Below are positions 25,291 through 34,271 of a DNA stretch of 64,000 nucleotides, piece by piece. The notes under the pieces are model-generated. The model made no database searches, had not been told where the DNA came from, and saw only the letters and a list, made by a program, of their open reading frames with translations. The DNA is taken from assembly GCF_001718835.1 (NCBI RefSeq), contig NZ_CP013443.1:2914001-2978000 (forward strand), in the 5' to 3' direction. Position numbers and translations under genes: made by a program. This stretch comes from Burkholderia cepacia. GTDB lineage: Bacteria > Pseudomonadota > Gammaproteobacteria > Burkholderiales > Burkholderiaceae. The first letter of the stretch is position 1, and the number at the start of each line of letters is the position of its first letter.

Positions 25291-25614
25291 ATGAAACAGA
25301 TGATATTGCGCGCGACGCTCCTGACCCTGCTGCTCGGCGGCACGGCCGCGCACGCCGCCGAGGCGGACGGGCTCGCGCTTGCCCAGCGCAAGAACTGCAT
25401 GGCCTGCCACGCGATCGGCAAACCGCTGATGGGCCCGTCGTTCCACGACATCGCCGGCAAGTATGCGGCGCGCGGCGACGCGAGCGACTACCTCGCACAG
25501 ACGATCGTGAAAGGCAGCGTCGGTGTATGGGGCGGCGTACCGATGCCCGCCAATACGCAACTGACGAACACCGAAGCCCACGCGCTCGCGCAGTGGGTGA
25601 TGTCGCTCAGATAA
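25291..25614 (+). CDS. Small c-type cytochrome (class I, c551-like)
   Basis: 107 residues with a signal peptide of about 22 residues ending AHAA. The heme site CMACH is at 36-40, and the likely axial methionine is Met85 in GGVPMPAN. The size and motif order match cytochrome c551/c552-type electron carriers of the periplasm. The partner oxidoreductase is not in the window; neighbours give no hint. Confidence 0.93.
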   Translation: MKQMILRATLLTLLLGGTAAHAAEADGLALAQRKNCMACHAIGKPLMGPSFHDIAGKYAARGDASDYLAQTIVKGSVGVWGGVPMPANTQLTNTEAHALAQWVMSLR

Positions 25615-25625
25615 GGCCGGCCCGG

Positions 25626-26222
25626 TCAGCCCGAATGTCCGATGCGGCGGCGTGCGATTTCCTCGTCGACTGCGTCGCGAACCCAGTCCATCACCTCGGT
25701 TTCCAGCGCCAGCGCCACTTCGCGCGTGATCTGGCCGACCAGCCAGGCCGAATGCTCATGCAGCGCGTCGCGACAACGGGCCTCGATGGCGTCGCGCCCT
25801 TCCCCGGTCAGATAGTTCGTCAGTCGATTGCGCAGACGCTCGGCGATGTGCTGGGCATCTTCCGGCGTCAACGCTGCCGCCGTCTCGGCAGCCTGCGCGG
25901 CCATCTCGGGCGCTTCCGCCTCCCGCTGGACCGGCGCCAGCTCGACGACCGGCACCTCCGGCATCGGCACCGGCTGGACCACGACCGTCGCGGGGCCGGC
26001 TTCGATGTCGGCAGGCGCAGCCGTTTCGGGCGCTGGCGCCGTCTGCGCCGCAGCCTCCGGCGCCATCGCGGCCGGATTGCCCGGCGCGATCACGTCGGTC
26101 AGCACCGGAATCGCCGCGTCGTCCTGCGGCAACCCGGCCTCGCGCCCGCGCGCGGGCGCCGGATGGCCCGGCACCAGCACGTCGGTCAGCGTCGGGATCG
26201 AGGAGGTTTCGGCTTGTCCCAC
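25626..26222 (-). CDS. DUF2486 family protein
   Basis: 198 residues from a GTG at 26222 with a GGAG ribosome site. The N-terminal half is low in structure and rich in Ala, Pro and Val. It holds a repeated short motif: IPTLTDVLVPGHP at 9-21 and IPVLTDVIAPGNP at 38-50. The C-terminal part (about 118-198) is helical and ends in a charged segment (EEIARRRIG). This is the architecture of DUF2486 proteins in Burkholderiales. It follows holC by 20 bp on the same strand. No function is known. Confidence 0.85.
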   Translation of the reverse strand: MGQAETSSIPTLTDVLVPGHPAPARGREAGLPQDDAAIPVLTDVIAPGNPAAMAPEAAAQTAPAPETAAPADIEAGPATVVVQPVPMPEVPVVELAPVQREAEAPEMAAQAAETAAALTPEDAQHIAERLRNRLTNYLTGEGRDAIEARCRDALHEHSAWLVGQITREVALALETEVMDWVRDAVDEEIARRRIGHSG

Positions 26223-26242
26223 GGTGATACTCCGTCGACTGG

Positions 26243-26659
26243 CTAGCCGCCCTGCTTGTAGTTGTTCAGCGCGTATCCGCGGTCGCGGTAGAACCGATAG
26301 CGGTCACGGCCCGCGGCCAGTTCCTCCGGCGCGTTGCCGACCACTTCGAGCAGGCGCTCGAAGCGGGCAAACTGCGCGGGCACGGCCGCGCCGAGGTTCA
26401 GCAGCACGTGGTGATGCGGTGCGCGGTCGAGATCCGCGGCCAGCACGATCGGCGTGCCGGCTGCGTGCTCGCTGTCGACACCGCAATGCGGGATGAAATC
26501 GAGCGGCGAGAACGTCCAGAGCCGCTCGTCGAGCGCGCGCAGGCGCGCGGGCTCGGCGAGCACGACGACCGGCTGCCCGGCCTGGTAGGCCTTGCGCAGC
26601 AGCCGGCACGCGTACGCGAGCGAATCGCCGACGTTCGAGTGGAAATCGATCCGCGTCAT
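26243..26659 (-). CDS. holC: DNA polymerase III subunit chi
   Basis: 138 residues. The chi subunit connects the clamp-loader complex to single-strand-binding protein. The start TRIDFHSNV, the YACRLLRKAYQAGQPVVVL helix and LWTFSPLDFIPH followed by CG fit the family. It starts 34 bp after the pepA stop and is followed by the DUF2486 gene. The pepA-holC pairing is common across proteobacteria. Confidence 0.95.
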   Translation of the reverse strand: MTRIDFHSNVGDSLAYACRLLRKAYQAGQPVVVLAEPARLRALDERLWTFSPLDFIPHCGVDSEHAAGTPIVLAADLDRAPHHHVLLNLGAAVPAQFARFERLLEVVGNAPEELAAGRDRYRFYRDRGYALNNYKQGG

Positions 26660-26693
26660 TGCCCGCGTACCCGCAGCGTCGTCGACACCGCCA

Positions 26694-28205
26694 TCACTGG
26701 CCGGCGCGGTCGATCAGGAACTGCGCGAGCAACGGCACCGGACGGCCCGTCGCCCCCTTCGCCGCACCGCCCTTCCACGCGGTGCCCGCGATGTCGAGGT
26801 GAGCCCACGGATAGCTGTCGGTGAAGCGCGACAGGAAGCACGCGGCGGTCACGGCGCCGGCCGGGCGCCCGCCGATGTTCGCGAGATCGGCGAAGTTCGA
26901 CTTCAGCTGATCCTGGTACTCGTCGTCGAGCGGCATGCGCCATGCCGGGTCGTTCGCCTCGCGCGACGCGTCGAGCAGTTCGCCCGCGAGCGCGTCGTCC
27001 GTCGAGAACAGGCCGCTGTTGTGGCCGCCCAGCGCGATCACGCATGCGCCCGTCAGCGTTGCAACGTCGATCACGGCGGCCGGCTTGAAGCGCTCGGCAT
27101 ACGTGAGCGCGTCGCACAGGATCAGGCGGCCTTCGGCGTCGGTGTTCAGCACCTCGATCGTCAGGCCCTTCATGCTCGTGACGATGTCGCCCGGCTTCGT
27201 CGCGTTGCCGCCCGGCATGTTCTCGCAGGTCGGCACGATCGCGACGACGTTGATCTTCAGGCCCATCTCGGCGACCGCACGCATCGTGCCGAGCACCGAA
27301 CCGGCGCCGCACATGTCGTACTTCATCTCGTCCATGCCCTCGCCCGGCTTCAGCGAGATGCCGCCCGTGTCGAACGTGATGCCCTTGCCGACCAGCACGA
27401 CCGGCGCGGCCTTCGCGGCGGCGCCCTGGTAGTGCAGCACGATGAACTGCGGCGGCTCGACCGACGCGCGCGCGACCGACAGGAACGAGCCCATCTTCAG
27501 CGCCTGGATCTGCTTGAGCCCGAGCACTTCCGCCTTCAGGCCCCAATCCTTCGCGATCTTCTTCGCGGTGTTGCCGAGGTAGGTCGGCGTGCAGACGTTG
27601 CCCGGCAGGTTGCCGAGGTCGCGGGTCAGATCCATCCCGTTCGCGAGCGCGACGGCCTGCTTGACCGCGACCTTCGCGGCCTTCTCGTCGGACGGATCGA
27701 CGCTGAACACGACGCGCTTGAGCGTGTGCGACGCCGGTTCCGGCTTGCTCTTCATCTGCGTGAAGCGGTAGGTCTCGTTGCGCAGCGCGAGAATCGCCGC
27801 GCGCACGCCCCAGTCGGAGCTGCGCTCGTCGACCGGCAGTTGCGCGAGCGTGAACGTGACCTGGACGACCTTGGTCGCCAGCAGCGCGCGCCACGCGGCC
27901 GTCGCTGCGTCGTTATAGGCTTTCTGGTTGAAAGCATCCTGCTTGCCGAGGCCGACGAGCAGCACGCGCGACGCGCCGATGCCCGACACTTCGTGCAGGA
28001 ACAGCGTCTTGCCGCGCTTGCCGTCCATGTCGCCGGCCTTCACCACGCGCGAAATCAGTCCCTTGGTGGCCGTGTCGATGTCGAGCGCCGCGCCCGAAAG
28101 GGTCTGCGCCTCGAAGATGCCGAGCACGATGCAGTCGGACTTCCCGGTCAGGAACCCCTTCGCCTCGCCTTTGCTCCAATCACAGCCTTTTATGCTAAAG
28201 TCCAT
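26694..28205 (-). CDS. pepA: Leucyl aminopeptidase (cytosol aminopeptidase, M17)
   Basis: 503 residues. PepA is a hexameric two-metal peptidase that removes N-terminal residues; in several bacteria it also binds DNA. The metal and catalytic site is visible: VGKGITFDTGG at 272-282 with Lys274, YDMCGAGSVLG at about 296-306, and the signature NTDAEGRL at 354-361. The start at 28205 is divergent from lptF with 122 bp between them, the arrangement known from many proteobacteria. Confidence 0.97.
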   Translation of the reverse strand: MDFSIKGCDWSKGEAKGFLTGKSDCIVLGIFEAQTLSGAALDIDTATKGLISRVVKAGDMDGKRGKTLFLHEVSGIGASRVLLVGLGKQDAFNQKAYNDAATAAWRALLATKVVQVTFTLAQLPVDERSSDWGVRAAILALRNETYRFTQMKSKPEPASHTLKRVVFSVDPSDEKAAKVAVKQAVALANGMDLTRDLGNLPGNVCTPTYLGNTAKKIAKDWGLKAEVLGLKQIQALKMGSFLSVARASVEPPQFIVLHYQGAAAKAAPVVLVGKGITFDTGGISLKPGEGMDEMKYDMCGAGSVLGTMRAVAEMGLKINVVAIVPTCENMPGGNATKPGDIVTSMKGLTIEVLNTDAEGRLILCDALTYAERFKPAAVIDVATLTGACVIALGGHNSGLFSTDDALAGELLDASREANDPAWRMPLDDEYQDQLKSNFADLANIGGRPAGAVTAACFLSRFTDSYPWAHLDIAGTAWKGGAAKGATGRPVPLLAQFLIDRAGQ

Positions 28206-28327
28206 CGCGCTTGTCCTCGGATAAAATCTGGGCTAAGGATGAAAGCCGCAATTATCCGCTATTTTTCCCGTGGCGGCGCGAGCGCTCCGCTACGCGTGCG
28301 CAGCCTCCCGCCCTCTTCTCATCAAGA

Positions 28328-29419
28328 ATGATCTTCGAACGCTCCCTCCAGCGCGAGCTTGCGTATACGGCTGGCGCCGTGTTCATGGTGCTGCTCACGA
28401 TCATGCTCACGACGATGATGATCCGCATCGTCGGCTACGCCGCGTCCGGCGAAATCGATCCGCGGGACGTCCTCGTGCTGATCGGCCTCACCGTGATCGG
28501 CTACCTCGCCGTGATGCTCGTCGTCACGCTGTTCGTGTCGATCCTGTTCGTGCTGACCCGGTGGTACCGGGACTCCGAAATGGTCGTCTGGCTCGCGTCG
28601 GGCGTGAGCCTCACGCGCCTCATCAAGCCGATCGGCGTGTTCGCCACGCCGATCATCCTGCTGATCGCGTTCTTCGCGTTCGTCGGCTGGCCGTGGTCGA
28701 ACCAGCAAAGCAAGATGATCAAGGCACGCTTCCAGCAGCGCGACGAGATCTCGCTGCTCGCGCCGGGCCAGTTCCGCGAGTCGGCCACGAACCACCGCGT
28801 ATTCTTCATCGAGAAGATGACGCCCGACCAGAGCAAGGTGCAGAACGTGTTCGTCACGTCGACCGAGAACGGCAAGGTCAACGTGGTCGTATCGCAGACG
28901 GGCCACACGGAAACGCGCGACGGCAGCCGCTTCGTCGTCCTGGAGGACGGCCGCCGCTACGACGGCACGCCCGGCCAGCCGAACTTCAAGATCATGGAGT
29001 TCGAGCGCTACGGCGTGAAGATCACGAGCACGCCGGTCACCAACGTGCCGACCACGAACAGCACGCCGACGCCGGACCTGCTGCGCAACCCGACGCGCGA
29101 CAACCTCGCGGAATTCGCATGGCGCGCGGGGCTGCCGCTGATCGCGATCAACCTGCTGGTGCTCGGCATTCCGCTGTCGTACCAGAACCCGCGCCGCAGC
29201 CGCACGATCAACCTCGTGATGGCCGTGCTGATCTACCTCACGTACTCGAACCTGCTGAACGTCGTGCAGGCGCAGATCGAGCAGGGCAAGATGTCGTTCG
29301 GCGTCGGCCTGGTCGGCCTGCACGTCGTCGTCGCCGCGATCGTCGCGTTCATCTTCTGGTTGCGCGTGCGCAATCGTCCGCTGTTTACACGCGCGCTGTT
29401 CGGCCGCTCGGGAGCATGA
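28328..29419 (+). CDS. lptF: LPS export ABC transporter permease LptF
   Basis: 363 residues with three membrane segments near the N-terminus (from about 12 to 120), a periplasmic beta-jellyroll domain (about 140-270) and three C-terminal segments. With LptG and LptB it extracts lipopolysaccharide from the inner membrane. MIFERSLQRELAYTAGAVF and RWYRDSEMVVWLASGVS match the YjgP family. The ATG at 28328 gives the family start; upstream in-frame codons are ignored. lptG starts 4 bp after its stop codon. Confidence 0.96.
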   Translation: MIFERSLQRELAYTAGAVFMVLLTIMLTTMMIRIVGYAASGEIDPRDVLVLIGLTVIGYLAVMLVVTLFVSILFVLTRWYRDSEMVVWLASGVSLTRLIKPIGVFATPIILLIAFFAFVGWPWSNQQSKMIKARFQQRDEISLLAPGQFRESATNHRVFFIEKMTPDQSKVQNVFVTSTENGKVNVVVSQTGHTETRDGSRFVVLEDGRRYDGTPGQPNFKIMEFERYGVKITSTPVTNVPTTNSTPTPDLLRNPTRDNLAEFAWRAGLPLIAINLLVLGIPLSYQNPRRSRTINLVMAVLIYLTYSNLLNVVQAQIEQGKMSFGVGLVGLHVVVAAIVAFIFWLRVRNRPLFTRALFGRSGA

Positions 29420-29422
29420 TCG

Positions 29423-30571
29423 ATGCGGCTCTATGAAAAGTACTTCGCGCGACAGATCTACATCACGTTCGTCTTCATCCTGTTCGCGTTCTCGGGCCTG
29501 TTCTTCTTCTTCGACCTGATCAGCGAACTGAACTCGGTCGGCCACGGCAACTACAAGTTCGGCTACGCGGTGCTGCGCGTCGCGCTGCAGACGCCGTCGC
29601 GCTTCTACGAGATCATCCCGGTCGCCGCGCTGATCAGTGCGATCTACGTGTTCGCGCAGATGGCCGCGAACTCGGAATTCACGATCTTCCGCGTGTCGGG
29701 CCTCGCGACCAACCAGGCGCTGCGCTCGCTGCTGAAGATCGGCGTACCGCTCGTGATCGTCACCTACCTGATCGGCGAATTCGTCGGCCCGTACGCCGAT
29801 CAGTTGTCCGAACGCGTGCGGCTGCAGGCGCTCGGCGCATCGGTGTCGTCGAACTTCCAGTCGGGCGTGTGGGTGAAGGACACGCTCGCGGCCCGCGAGA
29901 ACGGCGAGCAGGTCACGCGTTTCGTCAACGTCGGCAGCCTGTCGCCCGACTCGACGATCAGCAACGTGCGCATCTACGAATTCGATTCGAAGTTCCAGCT
30001 CCAGAACGTGCGGATCGCGCAGACGGGACGCTACGAGCCGCCCGGCCACTGGCTGCTGAAAGGCGTCTCCGAGACCGAGCTGACGCCGATCAAGCCGATC
30101 AGCGGCCAGCCGGCCGACGCGCTGAACCCCGTGTACCGGTCGCAGCAGGTATCGCTGCCCGAATACCGGCTGCGTTCGGACCTGACGCCGCAGATCCTGT
30201 CGGTGCTGCTCGTGTCGCCGGAGCGCATGTCGATCATCAACCTGTTCCGCTACATCCAGCATTTGCGCGAGAACCAGCAGGACACGCAGCGCTACGACAT
30301 CGCGCTGTGGCGCAAGCTGCTGTATCCGTTCGCCGTGTTCGTGATGCTCGTGCTGTCGCTGCCGTTCGCTTACCTGCACACGCGGGCGGGCGTGGTCGGC
30401 GTGAAGGTGTTCGGCGGCATCATGCTCGGGATGAGCTTCCAGCTCCTCAATACACTGTTCTCGCACATCGGCACGCTGAACACGTGGCCCGCGCCGCTCA
30501 CGGCCGCGACGCCGGGCCTGATCTATCTCGCGCTCGGCCTGTTCGCGCTCAAGTGGGTCGACCGGCACTGA
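29423..30571 (+). CDS. lptG: LPS export ABC transporter permease LptG
   Basis: 382 residues with the same six-segment layout as LptF and a central periplasmic domain. The start MRLYEKYFARQIYITFVF is typical of YjgQ/LptG. It partners LptF to move LPS to the LptC-A bridge. It follows lptF with a 3-bp gap, so the two are co-translated. cbiX begins 28 bp downstream and may ride on the same transcript. Confidence 0.96.
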   Translation: MRLYEKYFARQIYITFVFILFAFSGLFFFFDLISELNSVGHGNYKFGYAVLRVALQTPSRFYEIIPVAALISAIYVFAQMAANSEFTIFRVSGLATNQALRSLLKIGVPLVIVTYLIGEFVGPYADQLSERVRLQALGASVSSNFQSGVWVKDTLAARENGEQVTRFVNVGSLSPDSTISNVRIYEFDSKFQLQNVRIAQTGRYEPPGHWLLKGVSETELTPIKPISGQPADALNPVYRSQQVSLPEYRLRSDLTPQILSVLLVSPERMSIINLFRYIQHLRENQQDTQRYDIALWRKLLYPFAVFVMLVLSLPFAYLHTRAGVVGVKVFGGIMLGMSFQLLNTLFSHIGTLNTWPAPLTAATPGLIYLALGLFALKWVDRH

Positions 30572-30598
30572 GCGCCGCGTCACGACGGAGGCTTCGAC

Positions 30599-30985
30599 AT
30601 GAGTTCGCACGGCATCGTCCTGTTCGGCCACGGCGCCCGCGACCCGCGCTGGGCCGAGCCGTTCGAGCGGCTCGCCGCGCGACTGCGCGCCGCGCGCGGC
30701 GAACCCGCTTCGTCCGTGTCGCTCGCATTCCTCGAGCTGATGACGCCGACGCTCGGTGATGCCGTCGCCGCGCAGGTCGCGGCCGGCTGCTCGCACATCA
30801 CCGTCGTGCCCGTGTTCTTCGGCCAGGGCGGCCATGTGCGCCGCGATCTGCCGCAACTCGTCGATGCGTGCCGCGCCGCGCATCCGGGCATCGAGATCCG
30901 CTGCGCGACGCCCGTCGGCGAAGACGACGGCGTGCTCGACGCGATCGCGCGCTATTGCCTCGATCAGCTGGACGACGGCGCGTAA
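30599..30985 (+). CDS. cbiX: CbiX-type sirohydrochlorin chelatase (small form)
   Basis: 128 residues, a half-length class II chelatase. IVLFGHGARDPRWAEPFERLA carries the metal-binding histidine, and a second histidine is in VPVFFGQGGHVRRDLP. Small CbiX proteins act as homodimers and insert cobalt or iron into sirohydrochlorin. It converges on cobA, whose product makes the sirohydrochlorin precursor. This suggests supply of siroheme (for CysI) or of cobalt-precorrin. The metal cannot be decided from sequence. Confidence 0.88.
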   Translation: MSSHGIVLFGHGARDPRWAEPFERLAARLRAARGEPASSVSLAFLELMTPTLGDAVAAQVAAGCSHITVVPVFFGQGGHVRRDLPQLVDACRAAHPGIEIRCATPVGEDDGVLDAIARYCLDQLDDGA

Positions 30986-31014
30986 GCGCTGCACCTGCCC
31001 CGCCTGCCGCACAA

Positions 31015-31052
31015 GAAAAAAGCGCCGGCCTTCACAAGCCGGCGCTTTTTTG
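31015..31052. terminator. Bidirectional terminator between cbiX and cobA
   Basis: AAAAAAGCGCCGGCTT-type and AAGCCGGCGCTTTTTT arms form a GC-rich stem with a TCAC loop. A and T tracts on both sides make it active for both converging genes. Confidence 0.9.
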
Positions 31053-31072
31053 TTTCGGACGCCCTGCTCCGC

Positions 31073-31822
31073 TCAGGCCGCGTCGCGCATCCCGCCGGCC
31101 CGTTTCGCGTGCTCGCCACGTTCGGCGAACGCCTCGCCGATCATCAGCAGGCTCGGTTCCGCGGGATCGAGCCACGCCTGCGCGTCGCCCGCCGCCATCT
31201 GTGCGAGCGTCAGCGTCAGCGAGCGCTCGCGCGCGGTGCTGCATGCCTCGACGATCGCCACGGGCGTCGCCGGCGCACGGCCCGCGTCGATCAGTTCCTG
31301 CGCGATGCCGGGCGCGCTGTCGCGGCCCATGTAGTAGACGATCGAATCGGCACGCGCGGCTTCGCGGATCTCGTCGCTGCCCGGCGCGCGGCTGTGCGTC
31401 GCGAACGCGACGCTGCGCGACACGCCGCGCAGCGTCAGCGAACGCTTCAGCGTCGCCGCGCCGGCCAGTGCCGCGGTGATGCCCGGCACGACCTCGTAGT
31501 CGATGCCGGCCGCTTCCAGCGCCCGCATCTCCTCTTCGGCACGACCGAACAGCATCGGGTCACCGCCCTTCAGCCGCACGACGCACGCGTGCTCGCGTGC
31601 CGCATCGACGATCTGCTTGTTGATGAAGTGCTGCGCGGTCGAGCGCTGCCCGCAGCGCTTGCCGACCGCGATCCGGCGCGCGTTCGGCGCGTAGTCGAGC
31701 ATCGCGGGCTCGACGAGCGCGTCGTGCAGCACGACGTCCGCCTGCGCGAGCAGCCGCGCGCCGCGCACCGTGATGAGGTCCGCCGCGCCCGGCCCTGCTC
31801 CGATCAGATACACCTTGCCCAT
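31073..31822 (-). CDS. cobA: Uroporphyrinogen-III C-methyltransferase
   Basis: 249 residues. It methylates uroporphyrinogen III twice using S-adenosylmethionine to form precorrin-2, the branch point for siroheme and cobalamin. The SAM-binding GAGPGAAD at 8-15, KRCGQRSTAQHFIN, VRLKGGDPMLFGR and YEVVPGITAALAGAA are hallmark blocks. It is the stand-alone form, lacking the CysG dehydrogenase/chelatase domain; cbiX next door may supply the chelatase. It follows cysN by 71 bp in the sulfate-assimilation run. Confidence 0.95.
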   Translation of the reverse strand: MGKVYLIGAGPGAADLITVRGARLLAQADVVLHDALVEPAMLDYAPNARRIAVGKRCGQRSTAQHFINKQIVDAAREHACVVRLKGGDPMLFGRAEEEMRALEAAGIDYEVVPGITAALAGAATLKRSLTLRGVSRSVAFATHSRAPGSDEIREAARADSIVYYMGRDSAPGIAQELIDAGRAPATPVAIVEACSTARERSLTLTLAQMAAGDAQAWLDPAEPSLLMIGEAFAERGEHAKRAGGMRDAA

Positions 31823-31893
31823 GTTTGTCGCTTCACTTGCCCGGAGGCGCCGGCATCGGCCCGCGCCGCCCGAAAGGCGGCGCGGTTCGCCGC

Positions 31894-33210
31894 TTATGCC
31901 GAGAACGCCCGGATCATGCCCGCGGCGACCGTGTGATGCGTCGCCTCGTCGATCAGCACGAACGCACCGGTGCCCGGATGCGCATCGTACGTATCGCAGA
32001 CGATCGGCTTCTGCAGCGTCAGCGCGACACGGCCGATGTCGTTCATCTTCAGCTCGTGACGGTCGGTCGCATGCGACAGCGTGTGCACGTCGAGCACCTG
32101 CTTGACGCCGCCGATCTTCGCGAACACCGTGCTGGTGGTCTGCTTCAGCAGGTACTTGCGCTGCGGCGACAGCGGCGTCTCGTCGAACCAGCACAGATCG
32201 GCTTCGAGCTTCTTCGCCGGTGCAACCGGCTCGCCGGACGTGACGAACATGTCGCCGCGCGACACGTCGACGTCTTCCGCGAGGCGGATCGTCACGGTCT
32301 GGCCCGCGAACGCGTGCGCGACCGACGCGGTGCCGCCCGGCACCGGCGCGATGATCTCGGCGACCGTCGCGGTGCGGTTCGACGGCAGCACGGCGATCAC
32401 GTCGCCGACCTTCACTTCGCCCGACTCGATACGGCCCATGTAGCCGCGGAAATCGTCGGCCGAGCTGCCGTCCTGGCGCGCAACCCACTGCACCGGGAAG
32501 CGCAGCGCGTCATGCGCCTGCGTCTCGACCGGCAGCGATTCGAGCACGTCGAGCAGCGGTTCGCCCGCGTACCACGGCATGCGTTCGCTCGCACCGACGA
32601 TGTTGTCGCCCTTCAGCGCCGACACCGGCACGAAGCGCACGTCGGTGAGGCCGAGCTGCTTCGCCAGCGTGACGTACGCGTCGCGGATCTCGTTGAAGCG
32701 CGCTTCGCTGTAGTCGACGAGATCCATCTTGTTGATCGCGACGATCACGTGCTGCAGCGCGAGCAGCTTGACGATCGCGCTGTGGCGCTTGGTCTGCGGC
32801 AGCAGGTCGGCGACACCGTTCTCGACCGTCACGCGCGTCGCGTCGATCAGGATGATCGCCGCGTGCGCGGTCGAGGCGCCCGTCACCATGTTGCGCGTGT
32901 ACTGCTCGTGGCCCGGCGTATCGGCGATGATGAACTTGCGCTTCGCGGTCGCGAAATAGCGGTATGCGACGTCGATCGTGATGCCCTGCTCGCGCTCGGC
33001 TTCGAGACCGTCGGTCAGCAGCGCGAGGTCGAGCTCGTCGCCGACCGTGCGCTTGTTCTTCGCGCGCGACAGCGCGGACAGCTGGTCGGACAGCACGGCC
33101 TTGCTGTCGTACAGCAGGCGGCCGATCAGCGTGCTCTTGCCGTCGTCGACGCTGCCCGCCGTGATGAAGCGCAACACGCCGAGGTCTTCGGTGTTCTCGA
33201 TGATGCTCAT
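31894..33210 (-). CDS. cysN: Sulfate adenylyltransferase large (GTPase) subunit
   Basis: 438 residues with G-protein motifs: GSVDDGKS at 19-26, DTPGHEQY at 97-104 and NKMD near residue 152. GTP hydrolysis drives formation of adenylylsulfate by CysD. There is no C-terminal APS-kinase domain. That fits direct reduction of APS by the CysH in this cluster, without a PAPS intermediate. It lies 22 bp downstream of cysD. Confidence 0.97.
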   Translation of the reverse strand: MSIIENTEDLGVLRFITAGSVDDGKSTLIGRLLYDSKAVLSDQLSALSRAKNKRTVGDELDLALLTDGLEAEREQGITIDVAYRYFATAKRKFIIADTPGHEQYTRNMVTGASTAHAAIILIDATRVTVENGVADLLPQTKRHSAIVKLLALQHVIVAINKMDLVDYSEARFNEIRDAYVTLAKQLGLTDVRFVPVSALKGDNIVGASERMPWYAGEPLLDVLESLPVETQAHDALRFPVQWVARQDGSSADDFRGYMGRIESGEVKVGDVIAVLPSNRTATVAEIIAPVPGGTASVAHAFAGQTVTIRLAEDVDVSRGDMFVTSGEPVAPAKKLEADLCWFDETPLSPQRKYLLKQTTSTVFAKIGGVKQVLDVHTLSHATDRHELKMNDIGRVALTLQKPIVCDTYDAHPGTGAFVLIDEATHHTVAAGMIRAFSA

Positions 33211-33232
33211 GATGTGAATGTCCTCGTGTGCT

Positions 33233-34195
33233 TCAGAAATAACCTTGCTTCTTGCGCTGTTCCATCGCGGCTTCGGAGGCCTGGTCGTCCATCCGGGTCG
33301 CGCCGCGCTCGGTGATCTCGGTCACCGCCGTCTCGGCGATGATCTTCTCGACGTCGTCCGCGTCGCTCTCGACCGGGCACGTGCAGGAAATGTCGCCGAC
33401 CGTGCGGAAGCGCACCTGCGCGAGCTCGCTCGTCTCGCCGTCACGCATCGGCGTGAGCGGCGTGACCGGCACGAGCAGGCCGTTGCGGCGTACGATCTCG
33501 CGCTGGTGCGCGTAATAGATCGACGGCAGTTCGAGGTTCTCGCGCGCGATGTACTGCCACACGTCGAGCTCGGTCCAGTTCGAGATCGGGAACACGCGCA
33601 GGTGCTCGCCGTTGTGCAGGCGGGCGTTGTACAGGCTCCACAGTTCCGGGCGCTGCGCCTTCGGATCCCACTGGCCGAATTCGTCGCGGAACGAGAAGAT
33701 GCGCTCCTTCGCGCGCGCCTTCTCTTCGTCGCGGCGCGCGCCGCCGATCAGCGCCGTGTAGCCGTGCTGTTCGATCGTCTCGAGCAGCGTGACGGCCTGT
33801 GCGGCATTGCGCGAATCGGTTTCGCGGCGCAGCACGACCGTGCCGCGCTTGATCGAATCCTCGACGTGACCGACGACCAGCTCGGCGCCGAGTTCTTTCG
33901 CGCGGCGGTCGCGGAAGTCGATCACTTCCTCGTAGTTGTGGCCCGTGTCGATGTGCACGAGCGGGAACGGCAGCGTCGTCTTGCGGTTCGCGCCGAGGCC
34001 GAACGCCTTCAGTGCCAGATGCAGCACGACGACCGAATCCTTGCCGCCCGAGAACAACAGCGCCGGCTTGCTGCATTCGGCGACCAGTTCGCGCAGGATG
34101 TGGATCGACTCGGCTTCGAGCCAGTCGAGGTGGCCCATGCGGCTGTCGGCACCGGCGGGCGGGGCAAAGGCGGATTGCTCGAGCGTCGTGCTCAT
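33233..34195 (-). CDS. cysD: Sulfate adenylyltransferase small subunit
   Basis: 320 residues of the PAPS-reductase-like ATP pyrophosphatase fold. The PP-loop LLFSGGKDSVV has SGGKDS at 49-54; ALIGGARRDEEKARAKERIFS and NWTELDVWQYIARENLELP are family blocks. It transfers AMP from ATP to sulfate with CysN. The ATG at 34195 follows cysH by 76 bp. Confidence 0.97.
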   Translation of the reverse strand: MSTTLEQSAFAPPAGADSRMGHLDWLEAESIHILRELVAECSKPALLFSGGKDSVVVLHLALKAFGLGANRKTTLPFPLVHIDTGHNYEEVIDFRDRRAKELGAELVVGHVEDSIKRGTVVLRRETDSRNAAQAVTLLETIEQHGYTALIGGARRDEEKARAKERIFSFRDEFGQWDPKAQRPELWSLYNARLHNGEHLRVFPISNWTELDVWQYIARENLELPSIYYAHQREIVRRNGLLVPVTPLTPMRDGETSELAQVRFRTVGDISCTCPVESDADDVEKIIAETAVTEITERGATRMDDQASEAAMEQRKKQGYF

Positions 34196-34271
34196 GATTT
34201 CAGTCCTTCTCTTCTGGGTTCGTGCCGCCCGCTGTCGCGGGCGGCGCAATATTCAGTTTCTTGTCAGGCTT

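Noticed and set aside
28322..31012. An 896-codon minus-strand frame opposite lptF-lptG-cbiX
   Set aside because: Same composition artefact. The plus-strand genes have all family motifs.
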